Position numbers and translations under genes: made by a program. This document shows, in pieces, positions 1 through 5,088 of a DNA stretch of 5,088 nucleotides (positions within the stretch are counted from its first letter, which is position 1; each line of letters starts with the position of its first letter). Origin of the DNA: an uncultured Prevotellaceae bacterium (GTDB lineage Bacteria > Bacteroidota > Bacteroidia > Bacteroidales > Bacteroidaceae); contig CATXZX010000173.1 in assembly GCA_958404085.1 (NCBI GenBank), positions 1-5,088 on the forward strand, read 5' to 3'. The notes beneath the pieces were generated by a model. The model saw only the letters and a list, made by a program, of their open reading frames with translations, had not been told where the DNA came from and did no database searches.

Positions 1-1586
1 CCCTCGATGCGCGTGGAGGGAGAAAAGACGTCGAAGCCCCGGCCCGAGACGGCCATGCGGGCACTTAGGTCGAAAAGCGAGTCTTTGGGGAGGAAGGCTT
101 GCAGCGGAAATCGGCGGATGTCCAGTTTTCCGCGGTAGCTGCTGCGTGTCGGGTCGAACCGGCCGCTAGCCCGGACGTGGCCGGTGCCTGCGGTCAGGTG
201 CATGTCGGCCCTGTATTCGCTTCCCCTGAGGCCTGCCTTTCCGCGAAGGTTCATGCCGGTTGGTATGCGCAGTCGTTCAGCCAGTGCCGGGTCCATCCAT
301 TTTCTCAGAAAGTCCAGGTTGCCGGTGCGCAGCGCGAAGTCGATGTCGCCTACGCGCCGCAACGAGTCGGTCAGCAAGGCTGCCTGTCCGTCGGCGCGTA
401 GGCTGAATACGTGCGGCCACTCGGCTTTCAGCGTTTCCAGGCTCCATTTCCGTTCGTTGCCCGTTGCTTTCAGCGCCAGGGTCAGCGGCCGGTCCGGCAG
501 GTAGCGGTGTAGCGGCCGGGGCAGGCCTCCTGTCAGCAACAGCAGGTCTTCCGGTCCTATGGTAGCGGCCACCGAGGCCACCGTAAGGCCCTTTCCGGGA
601 GTCTTCAGGCTGTTCCAGTCCATATTTATGGACGCTTCGATGCGTGTATGGGGTGTTTTCAGCAGGCCGTCGGCCAAAAGCAGGCGCACGGTGTCGGTCG
701 TCAGTCGGGCCGAAAGGTGCTTGAGCGAGAAACCGCTGCGTTCGTCGAACTGCATGCCGGCCAATCCGAGGGCCAGTCCGGCCGTGCCGTACCGCAGGGT
801 GTCCACCTGGAGTTTGATACGGCTTAACGATAGGTGGTTGTAGTCCAGTCCTTCCGTCCGCGGGGCCGGTGTCAGGTCGTAGGCGGCGTCTCCTTCCCAC
901 AGGATGCGTCGTATCCGGTAGAGCGGCTCTCCTAAGTCGACATATGTACCGCGCAGTTCGAGGCGGTCCAGTCCGGCTGCTATCCGCAGGGTGTCGCCCG
1001 GCAGACTCAGCGCAATGCGACTCTTGCTGACAAGGGCCTTTTCGGCCCGTATGGTCCAGTTTATGGGGGCCGACGGCGTGGTGTCGCGGCGGGCGGTGTC
1101 GCTCAGGTGTATGTGCAGGTCGGCCTGTTCCAGGCGGGCGTCGTCGATGCCTGCTGTCTGTGCCGGCAGGTCGATGTGGCGTGCGCTGAGGTACAGTCTG
1201 CCTATGCGGCCGGCTACCCGCGTGTCGGGTATCAGGCTGTGTGTGTCGAGGCTTGTGCGCCATAGTCCGATACCTTTTACGTCTACCGTGCCGCTGAACA
1301 GTGGCCACAGGGCTACATCGGCCCGCAGCCTGCGGGCGTCGAGCAGGGTGTCGCGTCCGTCAGCCACAAACAGGTCTTCGGCTACGAAATCGAGGGGAAA
1401 AGCCAGCTTGACATGCCCTATGCGGACCGTCATGCCGGTAGAAGCGGAGATGCGTTCCGTACACTGCCGTACGACATACCGTTGTACGGGAGGCAGGTAA
1501 ATCAGCACTGCAAGTAACAGGAACAGACATAGGGGGCTGAGCAACAAAGCAAGGAGCCAACGCCTCCATCGGATTTTTTTCTTCAT
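1..1586 (-). CDS. tamB: TamB-like translocation/assembly module protein (AsmA/DUF490-type), N-terminal 528 residues, 3' end outside window
   Basis: The frame is open from ATG at 1586 down to base 1 with no stop (528 codons plus two bases), so the gene continues to the left. Seen: a basic N-terminus (MKKKIRWRR), then one hydrophobic segment at about residues 11-31, ending in LPPVQRYVVRQCTERIS. This fits a signal anchor that holds the protein in the inner membrane with the rest in the periplasm. From about residue 50 the sequence alternates short beta-strand-like stretches. It includes the AsmA/TamB-style opening block at residues 52-105 (GMTVRIGHVKLAFP, then DTLLDARRLRADVALWPLFSG). Known of the family: TamB-like proteins form long beta-rich grooves between inner and outer membrane, linked to outer-membrane protein insertion or lipid transport; Bacteroidota versions are about 1,500 residues, so roughly a third is probably visible. 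The C-terminal DUF490 domain, which would prove the assignment, is off the edge; another AsmA-like family member is the main alternative. Start choice: the only Met directly before the basic-hydrophobic anchor, about 25 bp from a promoter-like box; no clear Shine-Dalgarno. Confidence 0.85.
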   Translation of the reverse strand, partial: MKKKIRWRRWLLALLLSPLCLFLLLAVLIYLPPVQRYVVRQCTERISASTGMTVRIGHVKLAFPLDFVAEDLFVADGRDTLLDARRLRADVALWPLFSGTVDVKGIGLWRTSLDTHSLIPDTRVAGRIGRLYLSARHIDLPAQTAGIDDARLEQADLHIHLSDTARRDTTPSAPINWTIRAEKALVSKSRIALSLPGDTLRIAAGLDRLELRGTYVDLGEPLYRIRRILWEGDAAYDLTPAPRTEGLDYNHLSLSRIKLQVDTLRYGTAGLALGLAGMQFDERSGFSLKHLSARLTTDTVRLLLADGLLKTPHTRIEASINMDWNSLKTPGKGLTVASVAATIGPEDLLLLTGGLPRPLHRYLPDRPLTLALKATGNERKWSLETLKAEWPHVFSLRADGQAALLTDSLRRVGDIDFALRTGNLDFLRKWMDPALAERLRIPTGMNLRGKAGLRGSEYRADMHLTAGTGHVRASGRFDPTRSSYRGKLDIRRFPLQAFLPKDSLFDLSARMAVSGRGFDVFSPSTRIE

Positions 1587-1610
1587 ATTACGTGCGCTTC
1601 GTTTCTTCGT

Positions 1611-1628
1611 GCAAAGTAACTATTTTTC
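1611..1628 (-). promoter_or_regulatory. Putative Bacteroidota-type promoter (-7 region) for the tamB-like gene
   Basis: Read on the minus strand this is GAAAAATAGTTACTTTGC. It resembles the TAnnTTTG -7 element but has one base, not two, between TA and TTTG (TAC-TTTG). No TTTG-like -33 element is seen at the usual 19-21 base spacing. Transcription would start near 1605, giving a leader of about 20 bases before ATG at 1586. The core closely matches the promoter in the opposite direction at 1805-1825, which supports it. The call is inferred from motif and position only. Confidence 0.5.
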
Positions 1629-1651
1629 TGTTGAACGGACGAGTTTTTTTG

Positions 1652-1667
1652 TCGTAAGAAATCGTAA
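1652..1667. repeat. Short tandem direct repeat TCGTAA-gaaa-TCGTAA, possible operator
   Basis: The hexamer TCGTAA occurs at 1652-1657 and again at 1662-1667. The copies are 10 bp apart, one helical turn, so both would face the same side of the DNA. The pair lies about 47-62 bp upstream of the predicted tamB-like transcription start, where an activator could bind. Two hexamers can repeat by chance in AT-rich DNA, and no regulator is identified. Confidence 0.3.
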
Positions 1668-1691
1668 ACGGTGTTCACTTGTCGGAACAAC

Positions 1692-1738
1692 GGCCCTGCT
1701 ATTTCGAAAAACCTCCGTGCTAATTCCAAATAGCGGCC
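1692..1738. repeat. Interrupted inverted repeat in the divergent intergenic region
   Basis: The left arm GGCC-CT-GCTATTT (1692-1704) pairs with the right arm AAATAGCGGCC (1728-1738). This gives 11 pairs with a two-base bulge and a 23-base spacer. The left arm also resembles, as an imperfect direct repeat, the CGGCCTGCTTTTT that starts at 1734. The element sits between the two divergent promoters and upstream of both, so as DNA it could be a shared operator. A plus-strand terminator role is less likely: the loop is long and no plus-strand gene lies upstream in the window. Confidence 0.35.
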
Positions 1739-1792
1739 TGCTTTTTGTTGTGCGGGCCCTCCGCGGATGCGTTATTTTAGGACGCTTTGCGG

Positions 1793-1824
1793 CTTGCATC
1801 GCCCGAAAAATAGTTTTACCTTTG
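1793..1824 (+). promoter_or_regulatory. Putative Bacteroidota-type promoter for the sbcDC operon
   Basis: TACCTTTG at 1817-1824 matches the TAnnTTTG -7 consensus exactly. It is followed by C, as often seen, and preceded by an AT-rich stretch. A CTTG at 1793-1796 lies 20 bases upstream, the right spacing for the TTTG -33 element, with one mismatch. The expected start near 1831 leaves a leader of about 60 bases before the sbcD ATG at 1890. This is a motif-based inference without transcription data. Confidence 0.65.
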
Positions 1825-1870
1825 CGCTGCCGATTCCTGCCTTCCCGCGAAGCGGAAACCGGACTTTTTC

Positions 1871-1889
1871 AATGTAAAAAAGCTACATT
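1871..1889 (+). promoter_or_regulatory. Small hairpin abutting the sbcD start codon
   Basis: AATGTA (1871-1876) and TACATT (1884-1889) are perfect inverted arms around a 7-base A-rich loop. The right arm ends directly before the ATG at 1890. In the mRNA this could partly hide the initiation site; as DNA it is a 19-bp dyad. The left arm contains a start-stop ATG-TAA at 1872-1877. The stem is only six A/T-rich pairs and so weak. No Shine-Dalgarno better than the A-rich loop is visible, which is usual in Bacteroidota. Confidence 0.3.
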
Positions 1890-3113
1890 ATGAAACTATT
1901 GCATACTGCCGACTGGCATTTGGGAAATACCTTTCACGGTCACGACCGTGCGGACGAACACCGACATTTTCTGAACTGGTTGCAAACCACCGTAGAGCGC
2001 GAGCAACCCGACGCACTGCTCATTGCCGGCGATGTCTACGACAATGCCAATCCGTCGGCCTCGGCGCAGGCACTGTTCTACGACTTTCTGGAGTCGGTGA
2101 CGGCGACCTGTCCCGATTTGCAGGTAGTCGTGATAGCCGGAAACCACGATTCGGCCTCGCGTATAGAGGCTCCTTCGGCGTTGTTGGAACGCCATCGCAT
2201 CTTTGTGCGCGGCATCGTGGGGCGCGATGCGAAAGGGAATCCCGATTACAGCCGTCTGTGCATACCGTTGCACGGGGCCGATGGCAGCGAAGTCTGTTGC
2301 CTGGCTGTTCCCTATCTGCGCGGAGCCGACTGCCGTGCGGCCGCTACCCAGGGCGAGGCCGTCCGGGCGTTTCTGGCCGAGGCCGTGGCCGCTGCCGGAA
2401 CACGGGTTCCGCTGGTCGTAGTGGCCCATTTTTATGCAGTGGGGGCTGAAATCTGCTCCGACGAACACAGCGAACGGCTGGTAGTGGGTGGTTTGGACTG
2501 CGTAGACGCGTCTGACCTGGGTAGGGGGCCTGCCTATGTGGCGTTGGGGCATATCCATCGCGCGCAGTGTGTGGCCGGTTCGGACACGGTGCGCTATGCG
2601 GGCAGCGTGTTGCCCCTTTCGTTCTCCGAGCGCCACTACCGTCACGGCGTGTTGCGCGTGGTTCTTTCGCCCGATGCCCCGGCTGTGGTCGATACGTTGG
2701 AGTACGAACCGCAGCGCGGCCTCTTGTCGATTCCGGCCAAGGGGGCGGCCGCCACGGCCGAGGAGGTGTTCGACGAAATCCGACGCCTGCCCCGTGCCGA
2801 CAAGCACGACGACGGTGCCTGTTGGCCTTATCTGGAAATCAAGATACGCGAGGAACGTCCCGACCCCTCGTTACCCCGTCTGTTGCTCGACGCGCTGGCC
2901 GACCGCGCCGTCCGCTTCTGTCGCATGGAGCGCGTGCGCGACGAAAAGACCGACGCTTCCGAGGTGCTTCCGGTGGCCTCGGTCGAGGGCCTGAAGCGCA
3001 TGACGCCCCTCGACATGGTCCGTCAGGTGTACCGCAACCGCTACGATTGCGACATGCCGGCCGATTTGGTGGCGCTCTTCGAGGAGGCGCAGGAAAAAAT
3101 GACGGAGGAATAA
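1890..3113 (+). CDS. sbcD: SbcD, nuclease subunit of the SbcCD (Mre11-like) complex, complete
   Basis: This is a complete 407-residue protein, the usual SbcD length, starting MKLLHTADWHLG as canonical SbcD does. Seen, in order, are the calcineurin-like metallophosphoesterase motifs that bind two metal ions (Mn2+ in studied homologues): D8-W-H10; GDVYD with D48; GNHD at 84-87 (N85, H86); H180 in VVVAHF; and GHIH at 220-223 (H221, H223). All expected ligand residues are present, so an active nuclease is expected. The C-terminal part (about 275-407) fits the DNA-capping and SbcC-binding region, ending in the family-like PLDMVRQVYRNRY and LVALFEEAQEKM. Known of the family: SbcD joins SbcC in the cytoplasm/nucleoid as an ATP-dependent double-strand exonuclease and endonuclease that opens DNA hairpins and trims blocked ends. 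It is first in an operon with sbcC, whose start lies 30 bp downstream. The start is supported by motif I sitting at residues 8-10, as in well-studied SbcD proteins. Confidence 0.97.
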   Translation: MKLLHTADWHLGNTFHGHDRADEHRHFLNWLQTTVEREQPDALLIAGDVYDNANPSASAQALFYDFLESVTATCPDLQVVVIAGNHDSASRIEAPSALLERHRIFVRGIVGRDAKGNPDYSRLCIPLHGADGSEVCCLAVPYLRGADCRAAATQGEAVRAFLAEAVAAAGTRVPLVVVAHFYAVGAEICSDEHSERLVVGGLDCVDASDLGRGPAYVALGHIHRAQCVAGSDTVRYAGSVLPLSFSERHYRHGVLRVVLSPDAPAVVDTLEYEPQRGLLSIPAKGAAATAEEVFDEIRRLPRADKHDDGACWPYLEIKIREERPDPSLPRLLLDALADRAVRFCRMERVRDEKTDASEVLPVASVEGLKRMTPLDMVRQVYRNRYDCDMPADLVALFEEAQEKMTEE

Positions 3114-3114
3114 A

Positions 3115-3137
3115 CTTTTTGTCGTATCCGCAAAGAG
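3115..3137 (+). promoter_or_regulatory. sbcC ribosome-binding region, possibly within a weak hairpin
   Basis: The 30-bp gap between sbcD and sbcC contains CTTTTTG (3115-3121) and CAAAGAG (3131-3137). These can pair over seven positions, one of them G-U, around a 9-base loop. The right arm holds the purine-rich AAAGAGA that is the best candidate ribosome-binding site for the sbcC ATG at 3144. Such folding could lower sbcC translation until ribosomes leaving sbcD disturb it. The stem is short and A-U rich, so this is tentative. No promoter or strong terminator is seen here, in line with co-transcription. Confidence 0.3.
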
Positions 3138-3143
3138 AATAAC

Positions 3144-5088
3144 ATGAGAATAGATAAAATCGAACTTTGCAACCTTGCTTCCTTAGAGGGAGAACAAACC
3201 ATAGACTTTACCCGCGAACCGTTGCGGTCTGCGGGCCTTTTTGCCATTACGGGCGATACGGGAGCCGGAAAGTCGACCCTGCTCGATGCCGTATGCCTGG
3301 CTTTCTACAACCGCGCGCCGCGTTTCGACGACAGCGAACGTCTGACGCGCTTCGACGGGCGCAAGGCGAACAACGACGTCGAGTTGCAGTCGGGCGACAC
3401 ACGCAACATCCTGCGGCGCGGAAGCCGCGAGGGGTACTGTAAGGTGACTTTCACCGTGACCGACGGCGCGGTGTACCGGGCCGGCTGGTACCTGCATGTC
3501 AAACGCACGGGCACTTACGGAAAAGTGGAACGCTCGCTCGAACAACTCGAACCGCAGGCTCGGCGCTTTAACGAGGCCGAGGTGGATGAACGCATCCAAG
3601 GCCTGACGGGATTGGACTATACACAGTTTACACGGACCGTTATCCTGGCTCAGAACAGCTTTGCGAATTTCCTCCGTGCCAGGCAGTCCGACAAGTCGGC
3701 CTTGCTCGAAAAACTGACCGGAACGGAGATTTACGGAAAAATATCCCGCAAAGTCTACCGCCTGAGCGAAGAGGCGGCCCACGAGTACGCTTGTATGGAA
3801 GCGCGGATGGACGGCTTGCGCGTCAACCGCCTCGACGAGGCCGACCTGGCCAAAGCCCGCGAACGCCAGTTGCTCTGCCAGACCTCACTGAATGATGCGC
3901 AACGGCGGCGCGACAGCGTGGGCGTCCGAATCCGGTGGTGCGAAAAATACCGCCAGGCCATGGCCGACGCCGAACGGACGCGCGGGGAACAAATGACGGC
4001 ACGGCGCGCTTATTCGGCTTTGTATAGCGGCGAGGAACTTCTGAACCGCTACGACAGCGTACTGTGTGTACAGCCGCTTTATCGCGACATCAAGACGATG
4101 GAAGCTGACATACACGGTCTGCACCAATTGAGCGATGCCAAGAGGAACGAGGTGGCTGTCTGTCGCAACGAGGCAGCTCGCCTGACCGAACAAAGCGAAT
4201 CTGCACGTGTGGAACGGCTCGAAACGGAGCGTGAGGCTCGCGAAAAACAACCGAAACTGAATCGCGGACATGCCATCGAGGGCGAAATTGCCGTGGCCGA
4301 GGCCGAATGGAAAAAACGCAAGGAACAACAGGCACGCCAGGTCCGGCTGCTGGCCGAAAAACGGCGTGCCCGCACTGAACAGCAGGCCTTGCTGGACAAT
4401 GTCCTCGCGCGCCAGGCGGAACAGGGACGCCGCATCCAGACATTGTCCGTACACCAGCGTATGTACGAGCAGGCCGACCGTATCGGCGAGAAGCTCGTAA
4501 GGCTCGGCGAACTCGAAGACGAGGAGCGCAGCCTGCGTCGCCGCATCGGCGAGGTGCAGCAACGGCAGGAGGAACAGCGGCGTACGCTGGACGAACTGGA
4601 GAAACAACGTACGGCGGTCGAATCTTTGCTGGAAACATACCGCGCGGAGCGGCAGATACACCGGATGAGTATTTACGGACAGGACGGTGCGGAGCTTCAG
4701 GAGCGTTATACGCGCCTGAACAGCCATTGCCAGATGCTCCGGCAGGCACAGAACGTATGGCGCCGCATCACCGAAAGCATGACCGCATTGGCCGAAAAAG
4801 AGGCCGACATGGACCGCCGGCGCCGGCTGTTGGCCCAGAACGCGAAAATCGTAGCCCGACTGGCGCATGAGGTCGAGGCGCTGACGGCTACCTGCGAACG
4901 GATGAACACGGCGTATACGCTGAGCCAGAGCGAGAACATCGTTCAACTGCGCCGCCGGCTCAAGGAGGGAACGGCCTGCCCCGTATGCGGGGCCACGCAC
5001 CATCCCTATCACACCGAGACGGAGCAGGAATTGGGCGAACTGCTGATGAACCTGGAGCGCGAGTATCACGAAGCGAGCGACGAGTTGC
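3144..5088 (+). CDS. sbcC: SbcC, Rad50-like ATPase subunit of SbcCD, N-terminal 648 residues, 3' end outside window
   Basis: The frame is open from ATG at 3144 to the window end (648 codons plus one base). Seen: MRIDKIELCNLASLEGEQTIDF, typical of SMC/Rad50 N-terminal ATPase lobes; Walker A GDTGAGKS at residues 37-44 (K43, S44); the Q-loop region VILAQNSFANFL with Q170; and LLEKLTGTEIYGKIS at 187-201, an SbcC-family signature before the coil. Residues about 205-605 are rich in Glu, Arg, Gln and Ala, as expected for the ascending antiparallel coiled coil. CPVCGATHHP begins at C612; C612 and C615 form the zinc hook through which two SbcC molecules dimerise. The ABC signature and Walker B/D-loop belong to the C-terminal lobe, beyond the edge. 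Known of the family: SbcC binds ATP and DNA and gates the SbcD nuclease. It is second in the sbcDC operon. If the two coil arms are symmetric, the full protein would be roughly 1,200 residues (inference). The start places the first beta-strand as in relatives, with AAAGAGA a few bases upstream. Confidence 0.96.
   Translation, partial: MRIDKIELCNLASLEGEQTIDFTREPLRSAGLFAITGDTGAGKSTLLDAVCLAFYNRAPRFDDSERLTRFDGRKANNDVELQSGDTRNILRRGSREGYCKVTFTVTDGAVYRAGWYLHVKRTGTYGKVERSLEQLEPQARRFNEAEVDERIQGLTGLDYTQFTRTVILAQNSFANFLRARQSDKSALLEKLTGTEIYGKISRKVYRLSEEAAHEYACMEARMDGLRVNRLDEADLAKARERQLLCQTSLNDAQRRRDSVGVRIRWCEKYRQAMADAERTRGEQMTARRAYSALYSGEELLNRYDSVLCVQPLYRDIKTMEADIHGLHQLSDAKRNEVAVCRNEAARLTEQSESARVERLETEREAREKQPKLNRGHAIEGEIAVAEAEWKKRKEQQARQVRLLAEKRRARTEQQALLDNVLARQAEQGRRIQTLSVHQRMYEQADRIGEKLVRLGELEDEERSLRRRIGEVQQRQEEQRRTLDELEKQRTAVESLLETYRAERQIHRMSIYGQDGAELQERYTRLNSHCQMLRQAQNVWRRITESMTALAEKEADMDRRRRLLAQNAKIVARLAHEVEALTATCERMNTAYTLSQSENIVQLRRRLKEGTACPVCGATHHPYHTETEQELGELLMNLEREYHEASDEL

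Larger units (their letters stand above)
1587..1889. other. Divergent intergenic control region between the tamB-like gene and sbcD
   Basis: This 303-bp stretch separates two divergent genes and is clearly more AT-rich than the flanking coding DNA. It holds the minus-strand promoter (1611-1628), a tandem direct repeat (1652-1667), an interrupted inverted repeat (1692-1738), the plus-strand promoter (1793-1824) and a hairpin at the sbcD start (1871-1889). A further small imperfect hairpin lies in the sbcD leader (TTCCCGC at 1842-1848 against GCGGAA at 1852-1857, one bulged base). The distance between the two -7 boxes is close to 200 bp, more than two core promoters need. The sbcD leader would be about 60 bases. 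I find no tRNA, recognised riboswitch or convincing small protein. Confidence 0.7.

Noticed and set aside
277..1308. A 343-codon minus-strand open frame
   Set aside because: It is in another frame of the same strand as the tamB-like gene. The product is an Arg/Pro/His-rich sequence typical of a shadow in GC-rich DNA, whereas the frame from 1586 gives a membrane anchor and AsmA-like motifs.
991..1500. A 169-codon plus-strand open frame opposite the tamB-like gene
   Set aside because: Ser/Arg-rich composition with no motif. It lies wholly antisense to a well-supported coding region.
1692..1746. Hairpin followed by a T-run, as a plus-strand rho-independent terminator
   Set aside because: The stem is bulged, the spacer is 23 bases, and the only upstream gene in the window points the other way. 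An operator-like role fits the location better.
1609..1893. A 94-codon plus-strand open frame (GTG start) whose stop overlaps the sbcD ATG
   Set aside because: It has no recognisable domain. It would begin within the predicted tamB-like promoter/leader and run across the sbcD promoter at 1793-1824, so an mRNA from that promoter would lack its start. The ATGA overlap with sbcD looks accidental.
1896..2807. A 303-codon minus-strand open frame opposite sbcD
   Set aside because: It mirrors sbcD, which carries every nuclease motif. The antisense product has no recognisable domain.
3183..3782. A 199-codon minus-strand open frame opposite the sbcC ATPase lobe
   Set aside because: It is antisense to Walker A and the Q-loop of a clear SbcC and has no motif of its own.
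4201..4660. Glu/Arg/Gln-rich repetitive stretch, as a possible tandem repeat or low-complexity insert
   Set aside because: Composition is that of an SbcC coiled coil. I see no repeated nucleotide unit of fixed length.
3885..5069. A 394-codon minus-strand open frame opposite the sbcC coiled coil
   Set aside because: Glu/Arg/Gln/Ala-rich coil codons give long Leu/Phe/Ala/Cys-rich antisense frames as an artefact. The hydrophobic look does not form regular membrane segments, and no start context or domain is visible.

Overview
This window looks like chromosomal DNA from a GC-rich member of the Bacteroidota, probably Bacteroidales. Rikenellaceae/Alistipes-like is my best guess, from memory and unverified. 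Three things point there. The promoter-like -7 boxes are of the TAnnTTTG type used by the Bacteroidota primary sigma factor. The starts lack strong Shine-Dalgarno sequences. The leftward gene is an N-terminally anchored AsmA/TamB-like protein of the kind common in this phylum. Coding regions are visibly GC-rich and the control region between the divergent genes is more AT-rich.

Layout. Positions 1-1586 (minus strand) hold the first 528 codons of a tamB-like gene that runs off the left edge. Because its stop lies outside the window, it is easily missed by ORF callers that need both ends. Positions 1587-1889 are a 303-bp divergent intergenic region. It carries one promoter for each direction, a short tandem direct repeat with a 10-bp period, an inverted repeat, and a small hairpin against the next start codon. 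Positions 1890-3113 (plus) encode a complete SbcD nuclease subunit with all Mre11-type metallophosphoesterase motifs. After a 30-bp gap, positions 3144-5088 (plus) encode the first 648 codons of SbcC, including Walker A, Q-loop, the ascending coiled coil and the CPVC zinc hook. The descending coil, ABC signature and Walker B half lie past the right edge.

How the genes work together. sbcD and sbcC form a typical two-gene operon for the SbcCD (Mre11-Rad50-like) complex, which processes DNA ends, hairpins and protein-blocked ends. The divergent tamB-like gene is an envelope-biogenesis gene with no obvious functional link. The shared control region is the only thing that connects the two transcription units.

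I see no mobile element, tRNA, rRNA, CRISPR array or phage gene, and no convincing new system. The points most worth a second look are small: near-identical promoter cores facing opposite ways, operator-like repeats between them, and two weak RNA hairpins placed at the sbcD and sbcC translation starts.
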